NCBI GenBank assembly: GCA_014607495.2
Contig: CP053171.1
Span: forward strand, 1,240,001 to 1,304,000
Direction: 5' to 3'
Length of the DNA stretch: 64,000 nucleotides
Source of the DNA: Carposina sasakii
Taxonomy: Eukaryota > Arthropoda > Insecta > Lepidoptera > Carposinidae
A program made the translations under genes and the position numbers. The notes under the pieces were generated by a model. The model was given only the letters and a program-made list of their open reading frames with translations, made no database searches and had not been told where the DNA came from. Shown here in pieces: positions 1 through 9,913 of the stretch (position 1 is its first letter; the number at the start of each line of letters is the position of its first letter).

Positions 1-2313
1 GCAAATTTTTTTTTCATATAAGAATTTTAATTTCATTTAAGTAAACAATACAAACTTTATTTGACAGGATGAGTTTCCCAAACTGTTCGCTGCACGCCCA
101 TTGAATAGCAATCTAACTTTGGTGCAATTTGCGGACGCAGTTGGGCCAACATGTAAGTTGGGCCAACTTTATTAATCGATAACTAACAAGTAAAGTATGG
201 AGAAGCATTACAATGTAAAAGTTTACACAGAGAGCAGGGGCTTACATCCGCTTTGATGGTAACAAGCAACTATTAAATACTAGTGGCCGCCCGTGACTCC
301 GTCTACGAGAATTAAATGCCTATGTGTTATTTAAGTATATTTATAATAAGCTACATAATTACATATAATCACGCCTTTATCCCTTACGGGGTAGGCAGAG
401 CACCAAGGGCCGATAGAACTACATGGTGCCACTTCTGACCAATTTTGAGGGTAAAGTTGAGATGTATAAGTTCATAATTAAGCGCATATATCCCTATATC
501 TAAGTATTTGATGTGATCCGCCTTTTGTAAAAATGTTTAAGAATAATCTCTTTAATATTATATTAAACTATACTATAATGTTACTTGTCAATTCCATACT
601 CTATATTATAAATATTTTTTGGCAACATGTATGTGGATTCTTTTTTCTCAGTGTATTAATAGAGTATATGTGTGATTTTTTAAATTTTATTTTTAGATTG
701 TACATAAAAAAATAATAAAGTTTGCCCTTGGAATGAGATATCTAAGTTTAACCGTTTTGGATTTACAGCGATTCAAAAATACGAGCCAGCAAATGTTATT
801 AAATGCTCCGTTTGCTCCATACTAAAATGGCATAGACTTAACGTCATAGTGCACAACGGTCTCAAATTAGTATGGGAAAAAATGCAATCTTATTTTATAA
901 ACGTAATATAGCATTTTTGTGTATAGTTGTCAATAAAAATTGTTTATTAATAGGTATATATTAATATAGTATTTATTAAATCAACGAGATAATTCAAAAT
1001 ATGGGTAAAATTTTATGTTTTTACTCCTTCTATATTAGCATTTTCTTACTTTAGATTTTTTAAACTTTAAAAAAACCTGTAACTTTGGTATTTATTAACC
1101 GATTGATGTTATTTTTGGACTGTTCGGTTTGTATTTGTAATATCTTTCGAATAAAATAAAAAAAATCTGTTTTCAGACGCATATTCCTTGTTAAGATTTT
1201 TATCGCTGTCGTACCTGTCACCTGTTAAAAATATCTTGTACCTACCGGTCACCTTTTAACATTTTCATAAGGATATACCTATAGATCGAAACAACATATT
1301 GATTACACAGGCGCGAGCTTTAAAAAACCTGTTTAAATCATTAACATGCGCGCGCCTTCTTAAAAAAAAGAACCATGACTAACACTAATATATTTTTTTT
1401 ACAATTAGCTAGGCAAACATTTGACCGCCATCGTGTCTGATGTTAAGCAAGATGCGGCCTAGGGTGGTACATGTTTGCCTAGAAAGTGCCTATTCACTCT
1501 AGCTTTGAAGAGACCAATAATTATAATTAATAGGTACCTGTTAAGCTCAAATCCAATAAGCCGTTTAGACTCTAGAGCGTGGGAAACAAATATATACATA
1601 TACATAGTATACATAGATACATAATTATACACTCGAAAAACATAACTAGAACTCGAAAAAAATCCCATGATGGCTAAAATGGGCAAAGTAACGCGATTTT
1701 ACAAATATAATGCTACATATCTAGACAGGTATGGTAGATCACACCGGATGCGTAGCCAGACGTGCATGTGCTAGTGGGTGCTGGCCTTACACGTTGTCAC
1801 AGTAGGTTCTCAAACTGTCAGTTACTAAGTCCACTGAATAGAAATGTAATGTTAACTAGCCCACTTACGCGGTGATGTGAGTAATATAAATTTGACAAAT
1901 CTATACTAATATTATAAAGAGGCAAACTATGATCTGTTTGTTAATTGGGTTTTTTGCGTAAAACGGCGATATAGGCTCCGAAACTACTGGACCGATTTCA
2001 AAAATTCTTTCACCGTTAGAATCCTTATTGGACCCGGGTGAACATAGGCTATAGGGTTATCGCATAATTTCCTCTGGGCTGGAATAAATATGAATTAAAT
2101 ACAAAAATAATTCACCATTGACGCATAGAGGTTAAGTTTGACATACACCATAGAATAACAAGTCCCCAGAAGGAGACATCACTCATCAATGACAGATGCA
2201 TTCCGAGTAGTGAAGCAAAAACGAGTCTTAAAAATCCCGCATCTTCCGCTCATCTTACCCGGACGTTGTTGCCAAATCGATAAATATTATCAGTTTTTTA
2301 GTTCCAGTAAATA
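1..2313. other. AT-rich sequence with small repeat pieces, no gene
   Basis: Apart from the family A piece (364-473), this holds a GTGGCCGCCCGTGACTCC fragment at 280, a repeat at 1392-1508 that recurs (interrupted) at 48.4-48.7 kb and in part at 49.1 kb, and a TATACTAATATTATAAAG repeat at about 1900-2110. ORFs are short and unconvincing. Confidence 0.6.
364..473 (+). repeat. TCACGCCTTTATCCC repeat (family A, partial)
   Basis: TATAATCACGCCTTTATCCC, GCACCAAGGGCCGATAGAAC and GGTGCCACTTCTGACC, as in longer copies at 8.07 and 58.2 kb. Confidence 0.6.
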
Positions 2314-3160
2314 GTTTGTTCGGGTGAAATCTTGACATACTCAATTTTAAGGACACTTGCCTTCAACCGATTGGGCTGAAATTGCGTGATCACGGGTTCA
2401 GTTCGGATGACAATTCATTATTAACAGTATGACGTACATATGACATGACACAACATGGCGGCATACCCACAGATGGCGGAAATTATTTTTAATGAAATTT
2501 TTAAGAATACCCATGAAGTTGAAATCGAAGATGTAAGTTCATTAGGGACTGCTAGGGAGCACAAAGAACGGATTTCCCGTAATTCCCACGGGAACTGGAC
2601 AAACGGGAATTCCCAATTTTAACGCAAACCACCTTGACACATAATGATGAATGAGATGAAAACTTATGAAAACTAAAAAGGTATAAAATAAAAATTCAGT
2701 AGGTAAAAAAAACTTTTTAAAAAACAAGCTTTTATTGTAAATGCGCTAAAATAAAAAATAAACTTTTACACTAAAACTTTTACTGTTAATTTATAACGTC
2801 ATTTCCCGAAATTTAACCCATTTGGGAACAGGACAAACGGGAATTCCAAATTTTAGAGGATAATGTACCGAAGCGAAGCGAGGCCGTGCCGAGGTCACTG
2901 AGTAGGTATGATGAAAAGTCTCTTTTGATTGGGTGCGTGAACATACCACCTCGGGGCACTGGGCGAACCCTGTTGTATACTCACTCTCTTACTCGGTTGG
3001 TCTACACTAAGCTGCTGGAAGGTTGTCACGGATAGGTTGTCTAATTGATCAAAAGTGTGTGGGAACAATATGGGAAATCTGCACACTGAAGTATGCTGCC
3101 TAATAAATATTTATCAAAGTAAGTGGAACGTAAATACGGGATTTACTTTTAAATGTTCCT
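2314..3160 (+). repeat. 0.85 kb diverged repeat (family L, copy 1)
   Basis: Colinear with 41694-42625 through GTTTGTTCGGGTGAAATCTT, CATGGCGGCATACCCACA, CAAGCTTTTATT...AAATGCGCTAAAA, GAGGCCGTGCCGAGG and CATACCACCTCGGGGCAC. It has extra GGACAAACGGGAATTCC segments (2597 and 2831). Short ORFs inside show no protein family. Confidence 0.6.
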
Positions 3161-4507
3161 GCAGGACTGGCTATCCCATTTCGGGAATACAGCCATTTAC
3201 GTTAATCCAAACCCATTTCATATTAAAAACCTTATATATTTTATTTAGGTAACTTTTTTATTTTTTATTTATAGATATAACTCACATCTCCGCCTAAAGG
3301 CCATTTCAAAAGAAGAATAAAAATATATGAACTTTAAGAACTTTAAATAAAGGAAATTGTCTTTGTTACAGATAACGTGAACAAAACAAAGGAAAAAGAA
3401 TTAAAAATATGAGCAAACTAGACTTGCCATGTTGATATCGACCAACTCATAATCGACGATGTATCGATTGCTGAGTCGAATCGAGCGAGTGAAGAAGAAA
3501 AAACTGAGATCGAATCGTTCGAGACATTTACAATCGACTGAATGAACGAGTCGGTGATAATGCATGGTAGCAGGACATTTCGGATGTCCCGAGCTTACCT
3601 GTTATCCGGATATATTAAGCGGGATCGATAAATGTAAGTATTTAACTAAGATCATCATTTTCATGCCCTTATGTTTGGAGTCCGGTACTGATGCGGAGTT
3701 TAATTTACTCACTAGAATATAGGTACATCGGCTGCATTTCTTTCGGCTGTGTTCCCTCAATGGGATAGGCAAAACTACAGGATCATAAAGGAGGTCCCAC
3801 AGCTATATTTAACATAGCAAGACAGATGTAACAAGTTGCTAAATTACTAGGAAGCTACTAGGAAGAAGGAACTAGTGCCTTAGTCGACTCTTACGACATG
3901 CACGGAAGGAGATGTATTGTACTGCGATCAAACGAAGTACTAACATAAGCAAGGTACATAAAAAGTAATAGCCAAACACGACGAATTTAATAGATAAAGC
4001 ATTTGCTGCGAAAAACAGTATTTCGTGCTTCAGCCGTCATTATTCACAACTGCGTACACACATCGTGTATGAATAGAGAAAGATGTCTCTCTGCTGCGAA
4101 AATATCCCATTGTCGCCAGATAGCGCTGGCGTCGGCTACGTTTTGCTTTCATAATTAAAATAGCTCTGAAAACACGCTTGTGCCAATGGAGCATATACAA
4201 TGAAGAGGTGTTTTAACAACGTTTGTGAAGGAAACTAGTGGTAAAACGGTGGTAATGTCTGCAACTTAGTCTGGGTGATCGGAAATTATAATCTACTAGC
4301 TGTTACCTGCGACATTATGTACGTGAACTACAGCTTGTAGTTCTATGTTTGCCTATGTTTTTCTCTGTAGTCCTAATATTATATCAAAATTTTTGTCGTC
4401 GTGACGAAGTAATAAATGAACAAAACTACTTTCTCATTACAGTCATTTCGACGATTTTTGGAATATAAGCTCTAAGGGTGGACGAACATCGATTGGAAAA
4501 CTAAAAT

Positions 4508-4732
4508 CTATACATATAATAAAAAGGTAACGGGTCGCTGTCTATACATGGATAATGAATGAGAAAAAATATTATAGGAGACCTTTATCAACGCAACAGT
4601 ATCCAAAACAATGATTTTTGAAATTTTTGTCTGTTTGTCGGTTTTTTTGTTTGTCTGTGCGTTTGTGCACGCTAATCTCAGAAACAGCTATACCGATTTC
4701 GATGCAGTTTTCAAGAATATATTGTGACAGGT
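4508..4732 (-). repeat. Repeat ending in CAGACAAAC runs (family E)
   Basis: TATACATATAATAAAAAGG, GGAGACCTTTATCAACGCAA, CTGTTTGTCGGTTTTTTTG and AACAGCTATACCGATTTCGA. Inverse of the 43.8 and 48.8 kb copies. Confidence 0.6.
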
Positions 4733-4769
4733 GAATAATTCAGGTAAATATTCCAGAATTCCATTTCAA

Positions 4770-5080
4770 CATTTATACAAGAAGGAGTAAGCAGGCTGAG
4801 AACACGGATCTCCATTTGTTGTGGTCCTGACACACCTCTTTCGCTCCCTGTACTTTCATGATATTCTTCATGCATGCTCATGATTAGGTTGACCTTGACT
4901 TTGTCTAAAATTTCTCCAATTTGGTCGATGAAAGTCCAGCGTGGCCTTCTCCTTCCAACCCTTACACCCACTCTTCCGTTGTATACTTTTTTGTTTACTT
5001 TCATACATCCTCTGCATATGCCCTAACCACCTCATCATACCCTTCTCAATCTTCGTCACTTCCAATTCGAGTCATTGCTT
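4770..5080 (-). pseudogene. LINE reverse transcriptase C-terminal fragment (decayed)
   Basis: The minus strand carries MMRWLGHMQRM, then in another frame GRRRPRWTFIDQIGEILDK and a degraded KVDEAKEVCQDR...W-like end. This is the C-terminal layout of a common lepidopteran non-LTR RT. At least two frameshifts. The same domain recurs at 36.4 and 58.6 kb. Confidence 0.6.
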
Positions 5081-5499
5081 GATTTCGAGCATCTCCTTTT
5101 TGCAATTGATTTAAATTTGCGACCACGGTTCTAGAGTCAAAAATACCATTAACGCCAACGCTATAAAATATCTTATAGACATGAAAATAAATTATCCAGA
5201 GCTTATAAATTAGTACGGAGTGGTTTTTATCGTTTTAGCTATTATTGTAACTAGGTCATTTTGGAGATTTACAACATTTTCAGATAATAAAATCGAATTT
5301 CAATTTAAGAAGAATTCTATCGTATTACCAGCAATTATTTTAGGTTTTAGTCTTTACCTGAATGAAAATAAAACCTAACTTAAAAAAAAAACTTAAGTCT
5401 TGTTAAATTTTCAATTTGAAAATTATTTAAACCCAGGGTGGATAATATTTAAGTTTTAAAAAATATAGCCAGGTTATTTAATATTATACATACATATAC

Positions 5500-5700
5500 A
5501 TACGGCTATGTTCTCAAAAATGGTCTAGCCAGAACTGCAGGATCGTGAAGGTAATCCCACAGCCACGTTCTGCATAGCAGGGACAGATGATGTACATGAC
5601 CAGGAACAACTTGCTATCTTATCGCCTTATTGTCGACTTTTACGACATGCACGGAAGGAGATGCAGTTTATGTACTCTAGTGAACCTGAAAACTGGTCTA
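5500..5700 (+). repeat. ACGACATGCACGGAAGGAGATG repeat (family I)
   Basis: A group of diverged copies sharing AACTGCAGGATCGTGAAGG, CAGCCACGTTC...CATAGCAGGG and TACGACATGCACGGAAGGAG. Others: 3745-3925, 8705-8800, 27990-28150, 30838-31000, 37440-37570, 43085-43270 (plus) and 56965-57170 (minus). No coding potential. Confidence 0.55.
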
Positions 5701-6085
5701 CGAATACCACTTACTACCGGCCGCCCTCGACTTCGTCCGCGTGAAAGGGTATTACACCTGTGCGAAGCCGGGGCGAGTCATATATAGCCTATAGCCTTTC
5801 TCGATAAATGGACTATCTAAGACTGAAATAAATTTTAAAATCGGATGTGTAGGTCCTGAGTTAAGCGTGTTCAAACAAATAAACAAATTCTTCAGATTTA
5901 ATTATAATATAAACTAGCAGCCGCCACGACTTCGTCCGCGTGAGGGGGCGTCGTACCCGTGCGAAGCAGGTTGTTAAGCCTTCCTTGGTAATGGGCTATC
6001 TAACACTGAAAGAATTTTTCAAATCACCAGTAGTTCCAATTAGCGCGTTAAACAAATTCTTCAGATTTATATTATAAGTATAGAA

Positions 6086-6428
6086 AGCGGTCATAGCCCA
6101 GTGTTTAAGACGTGCACCTTCCAAGCGGGAGGCGTCAGTTCGATCCCAGTCATGGGCCTGTACCGATGAATTTATTTCATGTATAGATTTTAATGTTGCA
6201 AAATTGTCACTTAGCTCGTGCCTCGGAAGCACGTAAAACCGTTGGTCCTGCGCCTGATCTCTCTCCGGTCGTGTCGGCTTTCCGTCCCATCGGACTATGA
6301 GTGTAACGGAATAGAGAGTGCATCTGTGTTTGCCCACACACTTGTACACTATAATATTTCCTGCGTACCTGGCCAATCTCCGTAGAGATTGGTCGCCTTG
6401 GCCGAAATACGTTTAGAGATCATCATCA
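6086..6428 (+). mobile_element. tRNA-derived SINE with ATC tail (family F, copy 1)
   Basis: The head has pol III promoter-like boxes: TAGCCCAGTG (A box) and GTTCGATCCC (B box) about 40 bases later. A body follows with GTGCCTCGGAAGCACG and GTCGTGTCGGCTTTCCGTCC, and a CATCATCAT end. Similar to Metulj-type lepidopteran SINEs as I know them. Other copies are at 21.9, 58.8 and (minus) 9.4 kb. Confidence 0.75.
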
Positions 6429-6737
6429 TAGATAAAAGAAAGTGTCACCATCGTATGTTCTAAATGCGGCATCTGATTTATCTATGACAACCCACGCGTA
6501 ATGAATAGCGTGTGATTATAGCATAAGCCTCATAATTAATATATGTCAGCCGGTTAATCACTTGGCACGTGTGATTCCTTAACCCCTTTGAGGTACTAGC
6601 TAATGCCCATGACTTTTTCTGTATGTGTCTGCATAAATAAATAATTAATAATATAAACAAGTAAGGTCGTATTTACAGGATTATTTGTGTCTTATCCGTT
6701 ATAAGCTTTGTAACTAACATATCATGGGCAAGTTGTT

Positions 6738-6902
6738 TCTGCAATAATTTTTCATTTTGACTAACTTTACACTTGTTCTTGAGGATTTTCCCGGCGTTTC
6801 CATTCATGATCATTATTATCATCCATCATAAATTCAGAAATCATTTACTAAAGACAATGGCTGTATGGGCTTAGTTCCCCTTGCCTTTCCTTCGGGATAC
6901 TC
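6738..6902 (+). repeat. Repeat shared with 59.6 kb (inverted)
   Basis: AATAATTTTTCATTTTGACT, GAGGATTTTCCCGGCGTTTC and CCCCTTGCCTTTCCTTCGGG match the inverse of 59612-59765. Confidence 0.6.
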
Positions 6903-7812
6903 AACAAAAAATTAAATGTGGTGTCGTGGGACACCAGGTAGAAACGAAGTTTCTTCGGCTAATGTAGAATCGACACAATTTGCAAAATAAAAATCGTGCT
7001 CAATTTTATTTAGGTTTAAAATGTATCTATAATGTGAGTATTCGCCACGTGCTTGTCCATGAATTCATGAGTAAATACTATGCATTGGCGGGGTGGAGTA
7101 GTAATAGAGAGAGAAGGGATGAGAGAACGAAAAGAAAGAGGGAGAAAGAGAAAGGTATTATACACTACTCGCTTGTGTATACGACTGTCGCGCCTGCGCA
7201 CGTCTCATTTAACGGTTTTATTTCACGCACTTTTTCTTACGGTTTTACTATCACATTTTTTTCATTTCGGTCGCGCAGCAAAATCCCTATCTCCTCCAAG
7301 CCTGCCGTAAGGGACTTCGTTCCAAAAAATATAAGTTTTCTAGGATGATTAGTACACCTTTATAATTTTGTATATCAACAATCAGTACAGTATTAAAATT
7401 GCCCAAAAACTAAGATTTATAAATCTACGAAACAGACTGCTACCATCACTTATATGCTATTTTAATTTTAGCTACCTTATATGGGCTATTCGCCAACTAG
7501 ACACAAGAGACTGTGTCAAGTTGGTGAAACTCAAAATAATACACAGGTAAAAACACCGATTACCAGTATACGGACGTAGTCACGGGAAATAACTATAGGT
7601 ATTTAAAGTGGTAGGCTCACTCCTTACGACGTGAGATTTAATAGGCTAACAGGTGAAAAGTGGGTATGTAATTTGCACACTTTTGCCTAACCTCTTTAGG
7701 GGACAATGGGCGTGACTATGAGTATGTTTCTACCCTTTTTTTTTCTTTTGTCATGTTTCATTGTTGATATTGTATCTGTGTATGTGTAATCTCTCAAATA
7801 AAAATATACATA

Positions 7813-8062
7813 TACAGGGTGTACCAAATGTTAAGCGAAAAGCTATGTAAATAGCCCACTATAGAGAACCTTTCTACAAAATTTGAGACTCAAAATCACA
7901 TTTTTATTTTTCAAGTTGTATATCCTGAGATATTTAAAAATTCTCCATACTATAGGGAAAAATAAACATGTGATTTCGGGTCTCAAATTTTGTGGATAGA
8001 TTCTCTATAGTGGGCTGTTCACATAGCTTTTCGCTTAACATACCCTTATTGTTACACCCTAT
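7813..8062. mobile_element. Palindromic MITE (family D, copy 1)
   Basis: Nearly self-complementary over its length. Ends ACAGGGTGTACC and inverse AATAGTTACACCCT-like, with AAGCGAAAAGCTATGT just inside both ends. No coding sequence. Copies at 27.5 and 50.1 kb are similar. Confidence 0.7.
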
Positions 8063-8066
8063 ATAG

Positions 8067-8345
8067 ATATAATCACGCCTTTATCCCTTACGGGGTAGGC
8101 AGAGCACCAAGGGTCGATAGAACCATATGGTGCCACTTCTGACCAATTTTGAGGGTACAGTTAAGATGTACAAGTTCGGTTAGTAGTGACCGGTGGTCAG
8201 CCCATCGCCAACAAAACATCAAGACCCTCTTGTCCCTCTAGTGACTTGTACAGTATGCTCGGGAAGAGAAGCAGCTGTAGTATTATACGTTTTTATCACT
8301 CCCAGAGCAGCATAGAAGAAATAAAATCAAAAAAAATCAAATAAA
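8067..8345 (+). repeat. Family A repeat, long copy
   Basis: Family A start, then AAGTTCGGTTAGTAGTGACC, CCTCTTGTCCCTCTAGTGAC and CCCAGAGCAGCATAGAAG, ending in an AAATC-rich tail. Probably a SINE; no clear tRNA head. Confidence 0.6.
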
Positions 8346-8574
8346 AACCTATTCTATAATAACAAATTGACCCATAAACAAGTTTACCTGGCTATTCAGA
8401 AAGGCATATGCATATTAAAACTTAATTTACACTGAAAGTGGTACTAACCCACTGTTTATAGCCCGAAAAGCGTATAAGAGTTATAAAGAAGTCTTTACAG
8501 CTTTTTTAAAGCTTCGGACAAGTCAATGTCACGTAGGAAGGATATTAAGGAGATGCATTAATATGAACAAAATG

Positions 8575-8684
8575 GCGCAAAATTTTGGAATTTTCCTGCG
8601 AAAATTCTCAGTGTTTTCCGACTAAAAATCATGGTCTGTAGTCATGGTATCAATATTTGCCTGGCTGTCACAAACACCCTGTAT
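8575..8684 (-). mobile_element. Family N element, terminal fragment
   Basis: Inverse of the first ~110 bases of the 49.4 kb element, ending TGTCACAAACACCCTGTATA. Confidence 0.6.
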
Positions 8685-9019
8685 AGGTACATGTACGTAT
8701 GTGTATTCAAAAACGTCCTCGCGTTCATTAGTCGTCTCTTACGACATGCACGGAAGAATATACTGCTGCTAAAAGCCCTGCATCAGCACAGAAATATAAA
8801 CGTTGTTATACCATCTCCTCTGCACTCTATCTTCATGGTCAAGGTCTGCGTAAATAGCTATCAATGTTTTATGAGTTGCCACCACTAGATGCGCTCTCTA
8901 TGGTCTGGCCGAAGTGAATGCAGTCTGCATCATTCATGAATATCGGCCTATTTCATTTAGTACCGTGGTCCCGTGGTATGACTGGCGAACGAATAGTTGT
9001 ATAACGTGTACAGTTTTTA

Positions 9020-9325
9020 TACAGGGTATAACAAAAGGGGTATATTATAGGCGAAATACTGTGATTATGATCCGTTATGGGGAATCTTATCAATAAAAAT
9101 TTAGACTCGAAATTATTCTGTTCATTAAGTTGCTTAGGAAATTTAAATAATTTATTTGACATGAAAACATACGAGTACATATCGTACACACACATCTTAT
9201 TTATGTCTTCGTTGTCGATTGACATTTTTTTAATTCTTCATACTATCCGGAAAAATCAATATGTGATTTCGAGTCGCTAATTTTTAAGAATTTCATAGCA
9301 TTTAATCACTAACCTTTTATGTCCG
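9020..9325. mobile_element. Palindromic MITE (family D), diverged
   Basis: TACAGGGTATAACAAAAGGG start, CGAAATTATT...ATGTGATTTCGAGTC internal inverse segments. The right end is decayed. Two small ORFs inside are by-products. Confidence 0.5.
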
Positions 9326-9423
9326 GTTGTACTATGCTGAATGTAGCTGTCGGATCTCCTCATCATCATAGTTCTGGCTACCCTTTTGTAAAAACACAAC
9401 CGTGTTTATTATCACTACATGAC

Positions 9424-9598
9424 GATCTTCGACCGTATTTCGGCCAAGGCGACCAATCTCTACGGAGATTGGCCTGGTACGCAGGAGATATCATAGTGCA
9501 CAAGTGTGTGCGCAAACACAGATGCACTCTCTATTCCGTTACTCTCATAGTCCGATGGGACGGAAAGCCGACACGACCGGAGAGAGATCAGGCGCAGA
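9424..9598 (-). mobile_element. 5'-truncated tRNA-derived SINE (family F) upstream of receptor exon 1
   Basis: Inverse of the 3' half of the SINE at 6.1 kb; the tRNA-like head is missing. It ends about 150 bases before the receptor start codon, with another repeat end (GCGGACGAAGTCGTGGACGG, 9641-9660) in between. Confidence 0.7.
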
Positions 9599-9746
9599 AA
9601 GAAAGGTTTATGTATAACTAGAGAGGTGTAATGCCCTTTAACGCGGACGAAGTCGTGGACGGCTGCTAGTATGTGATATGAATAGATATAAATTTCACCA
9701 ACTTACTCTAGATTTTAAAAGACACCCTCCTTCCAGATATCCCCAT

Positions 9747-9913
9747 ATGGCTCGGCTAAATTTCACCGAGGACGCGGTCAATGCGACTGTCACCACGGAG
9801 GACGAGTGGTCGGCCGCAGTCATGTTCAAGGTCCGCACCATCATCCTGCTGCTCATCGTGGTGATGGCCGTGTTGGGGAATATGCTGGTCATCGTCAGTG
9901 TTATGAGGCATAG
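9747..9913 (+). CDS. OctbetaR: Octopamine receptor coding exon 1 (N-terminus and TM1)
   Basis: Encodes residues 1-55 and two bases of codon 56. The donor is AG|GTATGG at 9913/9914, a phase 2 intron falling in the MRHR|KLR stretch where amine-receptor genes often have an intron. The ATG at 9747 was chosen because it is the first Met before the glycosylation sites and TM1. Its context is ordinary (C at -3, G at +4). A good acceptor, CCTCCTTCCAG, ends at 9736, only ten bases upstream. The true exon may therefore start at 9737 after a 5' UTR exon, or continue an upstream coding exon, because the frame stays open upstream to 9678. I found no upstream exon. Repeats lie within 80 bases upstream. Confidence 0.88.

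Noticed and set aside
5996..6376. 126-codon minus-strand ORF
   Set aside because: Lies antisense across a tRNA-derived SINE; related ORFs appear in other SINE copies.
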